Shown in pieces: positions 7,730 to 15,255 of a stretch of DNA of 64,000 nt. The stretch covers positions 124,001 through 188,000 of the forward strand of contig UBZP01000020.1 of assembly GCA_900469965.1 (NCBI GenBank), read 5' to 3'. The position numbers were made by a program, and so were the translations under genes. The notes under the pieces were generated by a model that was given only the letters and a program-made list of their open reading frames with translations, was not told where the DNA came from and ran no database searches. The DNA comes from Hyphomicrobiales bacterium (GTDB taxonomy: Bacteria; Pseudomonadota; Alphaproteobacteria; Rhizobiales; Rhizobiaceae). Within the stretch, counting starts at the first letter, position 1. Each line of letters begins with the position of its first letter.

Positions 7730-8374
7730 TCAGGCGGCGAGCTTGGCGACGAAGGTGATCTCCTCCGCCGACGGGACGACCTCCAGCGTCATCCCCGCCT
7801 CCTCGGCGAGCAGGACGGTGTAGTAGGGCTGGATGGAATGCGCGTCGACGGCTTCCTCGAGATGACCGGAGAGCATCTCGGTGAACTTCGGCGGCACGCG
7901 CAGCATCCGGCCCTTGGCCGTCAGCCGGAATTCGGCATCGAGGTCCGGCCGCTCCAGCGTGACATCGATCGAGCCGCCGCGCGGGATCGCGCCATAGGCG
8001 ACGAGAAACAGGTTCAAGAGCAGCTTCACGCGGTTCTTGGCGACGATCGCCCGCGGACCGCTCCAGGTGACCTCGGTCTTCTTCTCGGCCGCGGCGAAAT
8101 CGCGGGCGGCCTTCTCGGCCTCTCCGGTATCGATCGAGGCGCCCACCGAACCCGAGGCGCCGAAGGCGAGCCGGGCGAACTTCAGCCTGACCGAGGCGTT
8201 CAGCGCGCTGGTGCGGATGAGGTCCATCGCGTCCTCGTCGGCGCCACCCTCGTCCAGCAGCTCCAGGCCGTTGTTGATCGCGCCGACCGGGGAGATGACA
8301 TCGTGGCAGACCCGGCTGCAGAGAAGCGCTGCCAGGTCGGGACCACTGAGGGTGAGGTTCGGATTCTTCGTCAT
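7730..8374 (-). CDS. chpT: Histidine phosphotransferase ChpT
   Basis: A 214-residue dimeric phosphotransferase that passes phosphate from CckA to CtrA and CpdR. The N-terminal helical hairpin carries the phospho-His motif LLCSRVCHDVISPVGAI with H24; the C-terminal part (about 95-214) is a degenerate Bergerat-type fold without an ATP-binding N-box, as in ChpT. The ATG at 8374 gives the usual length; the ORF extends to 8446 without homology-like sequence. It lies between ctrA and eipA, the order also known in Brucella. Confidence 0.93.
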   Translation of the reverse strand: MTKNPNLTLSGPDLAALLCSRVCHDVISPVGAINNGLELLDEGGADEDAMDLIRTSALNASVRLKFARLAFGASGSVGASIDTGEAEKAARDFAAAEKKTEVTWSGPRAIVAKNRVKLLLNLFLVAYGAIPRGGSIDVTLERPDLDAEFRLTAKGRMLRVPPKFTEMLSGHLEEAVDAHSIQPYYTVLLAEEAGMTLEVVPSAEEITFVAKLAA

Positions 8375-8511
8375 AAAGCTCTCCAAAGACCGCAACCGCC
8401 GGTCTCCGTTCATGACCGGCGGGGCGCGCATGTTTCCAATTGTCACTTAACACGCGGAGGTTGCGCGGAGCAGTTTCAATTAGAAGTCAGCCATAAAGAC
8501 ACCACATTTGG

Positions 8512-8526
8512 TAAACCGATTGTTAA
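8512..8526 (+). promoter_or_regulatory. CtrA-type box upstream of eipA
   Basis: TAAA-N7-TTAA followed by C, one mismatch from TTAA-N7-TTAAC, 60 nt before the eipA start. CtrA directly activates eipA in Brucella, which supports a functional reading. Confidence 0.65.
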
Positions 8527-8585
8527 CACGATCCGGTCAAATTGAAATCCATCACAGCGTCCCGAACCATGACGAGGGAAGAGAC

Positions 8586-9173
8586 ATGCGTGTTTCGAAT
8601 TTGACCAGGAGGACGGTCCTGCGCGGTGCGATCGGCGGCCTCGCCCTCGCCCACCCCGCGTTCTCCTTTGCCGCGCAGCCGGCCGGCAGCTCCACCTATT
8701 CGGCCCAGGAGATCGTCGACGCCGGCCACAACTTCTTCGGCTCGACCACCGGCGGCCTCGCCAAGGTGGTGGAGCGGGCCTTCCAGTCCTACGGGCTGCC
8801 GAACGGCTACATCCTCGGCCAGGAAGGCTCCGGCGCCTTCGTCGCCGGCCTGACCTATGGCGAAGGCGAGATGAACACCAAGAACGCCGGCAGCCATGCC
8901 GTCTTCTGGCAGGGCCCGTCGCTCGGCCTCGACTGGGGTGGGCAGGGCAGCCGCACGATGATGCTCGTCTACAATCTGCCCGACGTGAACGCCCTCTACA
9001 CCCGCTTTGCCGGCGTGTCGGGCTCGGCCTATGTCGTGGCCGGCGTCGGCATGACGGTGCTGACCGAGCAGAACATGGTGATCGTGCCGATCCGCACCGG
9101 CGTCGGCGCCCGCCTGGGCATCAATGCCGGCTATCTGAAGCTGACCCGCAATCCCACCTGGAACCCCTTCTGA
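8586..9173 (+). CDS. eipA: Envelope integrity protein EipA (DUF1134)
   Basis: A 195-residue secreted protein with an Arg-containing N-terminus and hydrophobic signal core (TRRTVLRGAIGGLALAHPAF; probable cleavage after SFA). The mature part is the DUF1134 beta-rich domain: AQEIVDAGHNFFGSTTGGLA, a GEGEMNTK segment and the AVFWQGPSLGLDWGGQGSRT core. Brucella EipA is a periplasmic small beta-barrel needed for cell-envelope integrity and is under CtrA control. The ATG at 8586 follows GAGGGAAGAG; the ORF upstream of it lacks signal character. The paired Arg residues could suggest Tat export, but the motif is incomplete. Confidence 0.9.
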   Translation: MRVSNLTRRTVLRGAIGGLALAHPAFSFAAQPAGSSTYSAQEIVDAGHNFFGSTTGGLAKVVERAFQSYGLPNGYILGQEGSGAFVAGLTYGEGEMNTKNAGSHAVFWQGPSLGLDWGGQGSRTMMLVYNLPDVNALYTRFAGVSGSAYVVAGVGMTVLTEQNMVIVPIRTGVGARLGINAGYLKLTRNPTWNPF

Positions 9174-9215
9174 GCAGCGGCCGAACGCCGTCCTGCCGCA
9201 ACGGTCGAAATTGCG

Positions 9216-9241
9216 CGAGGCCCCTGTGCAACGGGGCCTCG
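9216..9241 (+). terminator. Hairpin after eipA
   Basis: CGAGGCCCC and GGGGCCTCG form a 9-bp stem around TGTGCAAC, 43 nt after the eipA stop. No U-tract follows, so termination would be weak or rho-assisted. Confidence 0.5.
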
Positions 9242-9294
9242 TCGGCTATAGTGGCGCAGGATGGGGATGACGGAACAACGGGACAGGCGTCGTC

Positions 9295-10458
9295 GTGATT
9301 GAATATGCGCTGCTCTTCGCCCTTGGCTTTCTTGCGGCCACGCTCGTCGGCCTGATCGTGGCCCCTGCGATCCAGCGCCGCATCGTCGCCTATACCGAAA
9401 ACCGCATGAAGGCGACCACGCCCCTGAGCCCGCAGGAAGTGCGCGCCCAGACGGACATGGCGCGTGCCGCCTTTGCCGCCGAGAACGCCCGCCTGTCGCA
9501 GAGCCTGGTGCGCGAGCGCGACAAGGGCACGCGGCTCGCCGTCCAGACCGAGGCGCTCAAGCAGGACGTCAGCCGGCTGGCCGCGGAGAACGCCGACCTC
9601 AGGGCGCATATCGAGGAAATGGATGTCGGCGCCGGCGAACTGCGCTCGACCCTGCGCAACGACGACCTGAAGTACCAGCAGCTCAAGGCCCAGCTGGATG
9701 CCGCCGAGCGGGAGATCCTGCACAAGAAGCGGGAAATCGAGATCCTCAACGCCAATCGCGATTTGATCCAGTCCGATCTCAACGACACCATGATATCGCT
9801 TGCGGCGCGCGAGACCAATATCGAGAGCCGCGACAGCCGCATCCAGGCCCTGCGCCACGAGCGCGACAAGCTGCTCGCCGGCTTGCGGGCCGCGCAGGCA
9901 AACCTCAAGGAGACGGCGCAGAAGCTGTCGCGCGAGGAAGGCCGCACCCGCCAGCTGGAACAGAAGCTGGCGCGCGAACAGGGCCAGGCCGCCGGCAGGG
10001 TCACGCCGCTCGATCGTCACCTTGGCGAGGCCGGCCGGCCGCGCGAGAGGGCGAAGCCGGCCGCGTCCTCGCCGCGGACGCCGGTGAATGCCGAGCGGGC
10101 GGCCGAGATGACGCCGCTGCTTGCCACGCCGCCCGAGACGCCCCTGCTCGCCCACGGCAACGGCCATGAGGCCGCTGCGCCCGCAAGCGGCGTCGACATC
10201 CACGCGATCGAGGCGGACGTACGCGACCGGAGTGCTGCGATCACGCAGCGACTGTCGGACGCCCCGACACAGGAAACGGACGCGGCGCTGCGCGAGGACA
10301 TCGCCGACATCGCCGCCAAGATGATCGTTCTGACCGATGCGCGCGAGGGGGCCGCCTCGCCGCTCCGCAGCCTGCTGGACCAGGCGCCGCCGGCTTCCGA
10401 TCCCCGCCGCCTCAGCCTCGCAAGGCGCGCCAAGGACATGCTGCCGCCGCGCGAATGA
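9295..10458 (+). CDS. Membrane-anchored coiled-coil protein of unknown function
   Basis: A 387-residue protein that begins at GTG 9295. One N-terminal membrane helix (residues about 3-25, ALLFALGFLAATLVGLIVA) is followed by a long predicted coiled coil (about 45-235), then a Pro/Ala-rich linker and a short helical C-terminus (about 295-385). The layout resembles structural or tethering proteins such as EzrA-like or tail-length-type coiled coils, but no family is recognised. It follows the cell-cycle cluster on the same strand as eipA, which is suggestive but not proof of a division role. Confidence 0.75.
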   Translation: MIEYALLFALGFLAATLVGLIVAPAIQRRIVAYTENRMKATTPLSPQEVRAQTDMARAAFAAENARLSQSLVRERDKGTRLAVQTEALKQDVSRLAAENADLRAHIEEMDVGAGELRSTLRNDDLKYQQLKAQLDAAEREILHKKREIEILNANRDLIQSDLNDTMISLAARETNIESRDSRIQALRHERDKLLAGLRAAQANLKETAQKLSREEGRTRQLEQKLAREQGQAAGRVTPLDRHLGEAGRPRERAKPAASSPRTPVNAERAAEMTPLLATPPETPLLAHGNGHEAAAPASGVDIHAIEADVRDRSAAITQRLSDAPTQETDAALREDIADIAAKMIVLTDAREGAASPLRSLLDQAPPASDPRRLSLARRAKDMLPPRE

Positions 10459-10497
10459 GCGCGCGCCGGCCGCAGCCGCAATTCCCGCGCGCCAATG

Positions 10498-11328
10498 TCA
10501 GCCGATGCGCCCCTTGGCCAGCGCCATCTGGTAGAGTGCCACCCCGCTTGCGGTCGCGACGTTGAGGCTGTCGAGCCCCGGCTTCTGCGGTATCCGGGCC
10601 GTATGGAAGCGGGACAGGATCGCCGCGGGCAGCCCCTCGCCTTCCGTGCCCGCCACCAGCGCCAGCCGCGCCGACGGCACGATGCCGCCGATTGCCGTCT
10701 CGCCCCGCGGCGACAGCGCCCAGATTGCGAAACCCGCGCCGGCGAGGCCCTCGAGCAGGTCCTGCGCGCGTCCCCCTCTGGCGAAGGGAACGCTGAGCAC
10801 GGCGCCGACCGAAACCCGGATCGCCTTGCGATAGAGCGGGTCGCAGCAGGTTTCGTCGAGCAGCACGGCATCGACGCCGAACGCCGCAGCGTTGCGGAAG
10901 AGCGAGCCCATGTTGTCGTGGTTGGAGATGCCGCAGGCGGCCAGCACCAGGCTGTCGGTCGGCAGCGATGCGATCAGGTCGAGGGCGGTGGGTACGGCTT
11001 CCCGCCGCCCGATCGCCATGACGCCGCGATGCATGTCGAAGCCGGCGATGGCGTTGAACACCTCCCTGTCGGCCACATGGACGGGCACGCTTGCGGGCAG
11101 CCGTTCGAGGATCTCCGCCACCCCGGCGAGGCGGTTCTCCAGGATCAGCACCGCCTCCGCCCGGAAGCGCCCGCCCGCCGCATGCGACGCGGCCAGCATC
11201 CTGAGCACCACCGTTCCCTCGGCGACGAAGCGACCTTCCCGGCCCACCAGGTCGCGCTCCCGGATCGCGCGGAATGCCGCGATCCGCAGATCGTCGGCCG
11301 CGGCGATCCGGATCGGGGCGCCGGCCAT
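10498..11328 (-). CDS. SpoU/TrmH-family RNA 2'-O-methyltransferase
   Basis: A 276-residue protein with a small N-terminal substrate-binding part (FVAEGTVVLRML) and a SPOUT knotted domain. The three SPOUT motifs are visible: LAACGISNHDNMGSLFRNAA (motif 1, with N and R), ALVAGTEGEGLP (motif 2) and IPQKPGLDSLNVATASGVAL (motif 3). Such enzymes methylate the 2'-hydroxyl of rRNA or tRNA using SAM. The target nucleotide cannot be read from sequence. It lies 7 nt downstream of the small membrane protein gene on the same strand. Confidence 0.9.
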   Translation of the reverse strand: MAGAPIRIAAADDLRIAAFRAIRERDLVGREGRFVAEGTVVLRMLAASHAAGGRFRAEAVLILENRLAGVAEILERLPASVPVHVADREVFNAIAGFDMHRGVMAIGRREAVPTALDLIASLPTDSLVLAACGISNHDNMGSLFRNAAAFGVDAVLLDETCCDPLYRKAIRVSVGAVLSVPFARGGRAQDLLEGLAGAGFAIWALSPRGETAIGGIVPSARLALVAGTEGEGLPAAILSRFHTARIPQKPGLDSLNVATASGVALYQMALAKGRIG

Positions 11329-11335
11329 CGGGCTG

Positions 11336-11722
11336 CTAGCGGCCGTTGACGTCGATGTCGGCCACGATGCGGCCGGCAGCGATGTCGAACAGGATCGCCT
11401 TGCGCGCGCCGTCCGCGAGTGTGCCGTAGAACAGGATCTGGCCGCCCGACTGGGAGACGGAGGCGACGGTGAAGCCGTCGGGCAGCGTCACGGCGCCCGA
11501 AAGCGGCGCATCGCTCGGGACGGCAAGGCCGGTCGTGAGCGCGCTTTCGGGCTTGCCTTCCGTCCGCGTCACCTTATAGACAATGGCCGCGAGCACCGCC
11601 ATGAACATGACGAGCATGATGCCACCGGAGACGAGCTGCAGGCGGACCATCTTGCGCCGGACATTCTCCATTGCAGGGTCGAGCGGCTTGTCTTCCTGTT
11701 CAGCTGCATCGAAATTCGACAT
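11336..11722 (-). CDS. Conserved single-span membrane protein (DUF6476-like)
   Basis: A 128-residue protein with a charged N-terminus, one membrane helix (about residues 27-50, LQLVSGGIMLVMFMAVLAAI) and an extracytoplasmic beta-rich domain. It resembles the alphaproteobacterial DUF6476 type, always small and often next to rluD. The ATG at 11722 is preferred over 11743 because it gives the typical MSNFD start. It is divergent from rluD, with only 37 nt between the start codons, so the promoters must overlap. Function unknown. Confidence 0.75.
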   Translation of the reverse strand: MSNFDAAEQEDKPLDPAMENVRRKMVRLQLVSGGIMLVMFMAVLAAIVYKVTRTEGKPESALTTGLAVPSDAPLSGAVTLPDGFTVASVSQSGGQILFYGTLADGARKAILFDIAAGRIVADIDVNGR

Positions 11723-11759
11723 GGGCGGTAGCGTCTCCGACAATCAGGACAATCATTGA

Positions 11760-12782
11760 ATGAGCGCCCCCTTTAAACAAGCAGACGACACAAGGAAAGT
11801 CCTGACCGCCGGCGAGGACGCCACAGGCCGGCTGGACGCCTGGCTGGCAGACGCGCTCGGCGGCGAACATTCGCGCAGCCGCATCAAGGCGCTGATCGAA
11901 CAGGGCGCGGTCAGCATCAACGGCACGGCGATTACCGAGCCGAAGAAGAAGGTGCATCCCGGCGATGCGATCGCAATCGAACTGCCGCAGCCGGAGGATC
12001 CCGAACCGCAGGGCGAGGACATTCCGCTCGACGTGCTCTACGAGGACGAAGACCTGATCGTCCTCCTCAAGCCTGCCGGCCTCGTCGTCCATCCGGGCGC
12101 CGGCAACTGGACCGGCACCCTCGTCAACGCGCTGATCCACCATTGCGGCACGAGCCTGTCGGGCATCGGCGGGGTCAAGCGCCCCGGCATCGTCCACCGG
12201 CTCGACAAGGAGACGAGCGGCGTCATGGTCGCCGCCAAGAACGATGCCGCCCATCGGCACCTTTCCGCCCAGTTTGCCGACCACGGCCGCAACGGCCCGC
12301 TGGAGCGCGCCTACCAGGCCGTCGTCTGGGGGCGGCCGCGGCAGCTGCGCGGCACGATCGACGCCCCGCTCGGCCGCGCCGGCGACCGCACGAAGCGGGC
12401 GGTGAAGCGCGAGGAGAGCGACGACGCCCGCGAGGCGATCACCCACTACGAGGTGATCGAGCGCTACGGCGAGAAGCCGGACGCGACCTGCCTCGCCGCG
12501 CTCGTCGAATGCCAGCTGGAAACCGGCCGCACCCACCAGATCCGCGTGCACATGGCCCATATCGGCCATCCGCTGATCGGCGATCCCGAATACGGCGCCG
12601 CCTTCCGCACCAAGGCCAATCTCCTGCCCGAGCCTGCGCGCGCGGTGGTGAACGCCTTCCACCGCCAGGCGCTGCATGCGCATCTCCTCGCCTTCGAGCA
12701 TCCCCGCACGGGCGAAGTCATGGAATTCGAGGCGCCGATGCCGGCCGACATGCAGGACCTGGTCGACGCCCTGCGCCGCTAG
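11760..12782 (+). CDS. rluD: Ribosomal large subunit pseudouridine synthase RluD
   Basis: A 340-residue RluA-family synthase. An S4 RNA-binding domain (about 20-85, RLDAWLADAL) precedes the catalytic domain with HRLDKETSG, catalytic D149. The GRTHQIRVHMAHIGHPLIGD block is the RluA/RluD signature. In E. coli RluD makes the pseudouridines at 1911, 1915 and 1917 of 23S rRNA helix 69. In related rhizobia rluD is directly followed by rpoH; here an extra methyltransferase gene intervenes. Confidence 0.93.
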   Translation: MSAPFKQADDTRKVLTAGEDATGRLDAWLADALGGEHSRSRIKALIEQGAVSINGTAITEPKKKVHPGDAIAIELPQPEDPEPQGEDIPLDVLYEDEDLIVLLKPAGLVVHPGAGNWTGTLVNALIHHCGTSLSGIGGVKRPGIVHRLDKETSGVMVAAKNDAAHRHLSAQFADHGRNGPLERAYQAVVWGRPRQLRGTIDAPLGRAGDRTKRAVKREESDDAREAITHYEVIERYGEKPDATCLAALVECQLETGRTHQIRVHMAHIGHPLIGDPEYGAAFRTKANLLPEPARAVVNAFHRQALHAHLLAFEHPRTGEVMEFEAPMPADMQDLVDALRR

Positions 12783-13157
12783 GCCGTCTTTCCCAGGTCC
12801 TGCGCCGCTACCGGCCCCGCTCGCGGGTCGGAAGGAACTCCGCGCCGCAGCAATCGAGCGAGATCACCTCGGCGCGGCGGCTGGTCTGTACGGTACGTTC
12901 TCTACGTGGAAAAGTACTTCACAGAAAGTTCCCAGATATTCTCCATGCAAATCAACAAACTACAAGAAACACGCCATTCATGATTGCAACTCCTTCCGGC
13001 AACCGGAAATAGAGACAAACTTTCGCTCCATTTATCCATCTTGCTGCGCTGCAAAATACACGATCCGGGAGATGATCGAGAATCATCGCGAAGGCATTCC
13101 GACGGCAAATGAAATGTCGGGGCCCGAATACTGGAATGAGAACAGGTGCCGCACAGG
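12783..13157. other. 375-nt AT-rich gap between rluD and the methyltransferase
   Basis: Base composition drops sharply after about 12890 compared with both flanks. I see no convincing gene, tRNA or repeat; short frames lack codon bias and a ribosome-binding site. It probably holds the promoter of the downstream methyltransferase gene and looks like foreign flanking DNA. Confidence 0.5.
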
Positions 13158-13943
13158 ATGAACGCGTCTCTCCGCAAATTCATTTTCAATGATCTGCAGA
13201 CGGTCGAAGGCTATATCGACCCGCCAGACGCGCTCGTCTATCTTTCCCTGCTGCAGGCGCAGGACAAGGCCGGCATGGGCGGCGGCGTTGCCGAGATCGG
13301 CGTCTTCTACGGGCGCTCCTACTACCTGATGAAGAAGATCGTCGGCGATGCCGGCAAGGTCCTCGCCATCGATCTCTTCGACCTCGGCGAGGCCGCCGAC
13401 GGCACGCCGACCCAGTACCAGCGCTTTCTGGACTACGGAAAGCGCCTCGGCCTGACGGTGGATCAGGATCTGGTCATCAAGGGCGACAGCACCCGCCTCA
13501 GGCCGTCGGACATCACCGACCGCCTCGGCCGGGTTCGCTTCTTCAGCATCGACGGCGGCCACATGCTGGGCCACGTCGTCTCCGACGCGGCCCTTGCCAC
13601 CGATGCGCTCGCCGAGCACGGCATCATCGCCTTCGACGACACCTTTAATCCGGCCTGGCCGGAGGTGACGGTCGGGGTGGCGGATTTCCTGCGGGAGCGG
13701 GCCGACACGTTCTCCGCCTTCTGCATGACGAAGTACAAGACCTATGTCTGCCGCCGCGCGTTTCACGACGTCTACTACCGCGCGATCCGCGAGGCGCCGG
13801 ACCTTGCCGCCTTCCGGCATGTCGATACGCAGTTTCTCGGCTCGAAGACGGTCCGGCTGCACAATCCGATGGGCCGGCGCATGGTCTACGAGCTGATGGT
13901 GCACGCCGGCATGCGCGGCCTTTCCGAGCGCGTCTACCGCTGA
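13158..13943 (+). CDS. Class I SAM-dependent methyltransferase (Methyltransf_24 type)
   Basis: A 261-residue Rossmann-type methyltransferase. Motif I is GGGVAEIGVFYGRSYYLM, motif II is VLAIDLFDLGE, and the later acidic segment is FFSIDGGHMLGHVVSD followed by GIIAFDDTFNPAW. This form is common in glycan or lipid modification loci (macrocin-O-methyltransferase and Methyltransf_24 relatives). The ATG at 13158 follows CACAGG and is preferred over GTG 13146. It sits alone between rluD and rpoH behind an AT-rich leader, which suggests acquisition. Substrate unknown. Confidence 0.85.
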   Translation: MNASLRKFIFNDLQTVEGYIDPPDALVYLSLLQAQDKAGMGGGVAEIGVFYGRSYYLMKKIVGDAGKVLAIDLFDLGEAADGTPTQYQRFLDYGKRLGLTVDQDLVIKGDSTRLRPSDITDRLGRVRFFSIDGGHMLGHVVSDAALATDALAEHGIIAFDDTFNPAWPEVTVGVADFLRERADTFSAFCMTKYKTYVCRRAFHDVYYRAIREAPDLAAFRHVDTQFLGSKTVRLHNPMGRRMVYELMVHAGMRGLSERVYR

Positions 13944-13959
13944 TCGGGCCGTCGGGAAT

Positions 13960-13977
13960 CATTACGCATTTGTAATG
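13960..13977. repeat. Inverted repeat after the methyltransferase gene
   Basis: CATTAC and GTAATG flank GCATTT, a 6-bp perfect inverted repeat 17 nt past the stop codon. A GAATC site overlaps at 13956-13960. It could be a weak terminator or a binding site in the rpoH upstream region. Confidence 0.35.
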
Positions 13978-13997
13978 TTGTAACGGCTTCGTGATGC

Positions 13998-14026
13998 CTT
14001 GAATCACCCTTTCGCCGCACTTATCT
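13998..14026 (+). promoter_or_regulatory. RpoH-type promoter of rpoH
   Basis: CTTG at 13998-14001, 18 nt, then CTTATCT at 14020-14026. This fits the alphaproteobacterial heat-shock sigma consensus CTTG-N17/18-CYTATNT, about 115 nt before the rpoH start. It implies positive autoregulation by sigma-32. GAATC (GANTC) overlaps the -35 end. Confidence 0.75.
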
Positions 14027-14139
14027 GATAGCTGGGTTGGTGCGGGGTCGGAGAAGGCCCGCGCCATGTCGGCTTGCCTTTCAGCATGCTTCGCTAATTC
14101 GACAGAGGGAGCCGATCAAAGATCGGAAAGGGGTGCTTT

Positions 14140-15045
14140 ATGGCCCGCAATACATTGCCGTCCATCACCGCCGGTGAAGGCGGTCTCAATCGATATCTCG
14201 ACGAAATCCGCAAGTTTCCCATGCTTGAGCCGCAGCAGGAGTACATGCTCGCCAAGCGCTACCAGGAACATGACGACCGCAACGCCGCCCATCAGCTCGT
14301 GACGAGCCACCTGCGCCTCGTCGCCAAGATCGCCATGGGCTATCGCGGCTACGGCCTGCCGATCGGCGAAGTCATCTCGGAGGGCAATGTCGGCCTGATG
14401 CAGGCCGTCAAGAAGTTCGACCCCGAGCGCGGCTTCCGCCTGGCGACCTATGCGATGTGGTGGATCAAGGCCGCGATCCAGGAGTACATCCTGCGCTCCT
14501 GGTCGCTGGTGAAGATGGGCACGACCGCGAACCAGAAGCGGCTGTTCTTCAACCTGCGCCGCATGAAGGGCAAGATCCAGGCCATCGAGGACGGCGATCT
14601 GCGTCCCGACCAGGTCTCCGAGATCGCCACCAAACTGCAGGTGTCCGAAGAGGAAGTCGTGTCGATGAACCGTCGCCTGTCCGGCGACGCCTCGCTGAAC
14701 GCGCCGATCAAGGCCAGCGAAGGTGATTCCGGCCAATGGCAGGACTGGCTCGTCGACGACCGCGACAGCCAGGAAGAGACGCTGATCGAACAGGACGAGC
14801 TGGAAACCCGCCGTGCCATGCTTTCGCGCGCCATGGGCGTCCTGAACGACCGCGAACGGCGCATCTTCGAGGCCCGCCGGCTGGCGGAAGACCCGGTGAC
14901 GCTGGAAGAGCTCTCCACCGAGTTCGACATCAGCCGCGAGCGCGTCCGCCAGATCGAGGTCCGCGCCTTCGAGAAGGTGCAGGAGGCCGTCGTCAAGCTC
15001 GCCGCCGAGCAGGCCAACGCCGTCCGGGTGATCGAGCAGGCCTGA
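14140..15045 (+). CDS. rpoH: RNA polymerase heat-shock sigma factor RpoH
   Basis: A 301-residue sigma-32 protein. Region 2 (about 50-120) contains HLRLVAKIAMGYRGYGLPIG, EGNVGLMQAVKKFDPERGFR and ATYAMWWIKAAIQEYIL. The RpoH box QKRLFFNLR (about 132-140), diagnostic for sigma-32, is intact. Region 4 ends in FDISRERVRQIEVRAFEKVQ. It directs transcription of chaperone and protease genes; ftsH, encoding the protease that degrades RpoH in E. coli, lies 16 kb away in this window. Probable RpoH1 ortholog of rhizobia. It has its own promoter and terminator. Confidence 0.97.
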   Translation: MARNTLPSITAGEGGLNRYLDEIRKFPMLEPQQEYMLAKRYQEHDDRNAAHQLVTSHLRLVAKIAMGYRGYGLPIGEVISEGNVGLMQAVKKFDPERGFRLATYAMWWIKAAIQEYILRSWSLVKMGTTANQKRLFFNLRRMKGKIQAIEDGDLRPDQVSEIATKLQVSEEEVVSMNRRLSGDASLNAPIKASEGDSGQWQDWLVDDRDSQEETLIEQDELETRRAMLSRAMGVLNDRERRIFEARRLAEDPVTLEELSTEFDISRERVRQIEVRAFEKVQEAVVKLAAEQANAVRVIEQA

Positions 15046-15076
15046 CAGCGGCCGGCGACGACGCCGCATGAATTTC

Positions 15077-15109
15077 GGCCCGCCCGGTTCCGCATCGGGC
15101 GGGCCTTTT
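15077..15109 (+). terminator. rpoH terminator
   Basis: GGCCCGCCCG and CGGGCGGGCC pair around a 9-nt loop and are followed by TTTTC, 32 nt after the rpoH stop. Confidence 0.9.
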
Positions 15110-15201
15110 CGTTCCCGCGATGGCCGGCCCTTGCCGCCTCAATCGAACCATCCGCAGCCTCTGCCTGGCGCAAGGGACGGCGACAGCCGCGATGCAAACG
15201 A

Positions 15202-15232
15202 AGAAGGCCCCGCACGGCGTGCGGGGCCTTCT
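15202..15232 (-). terminator. Terminator of the large acidic membrane protein gene
   Basis: A 14-bp perfect stem AGAAGGCCCCGCAC with its complement and a 3-nt loop. On the minus strand it follows the stop codon at 15256 by about 25 nt and is followed by TTCGTTTGC; it can also back up rpoH termination. Confidence 0.8.
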
Positions 15233-15255
15233 CTCGTGGCAGTCGGGAATCAGCG

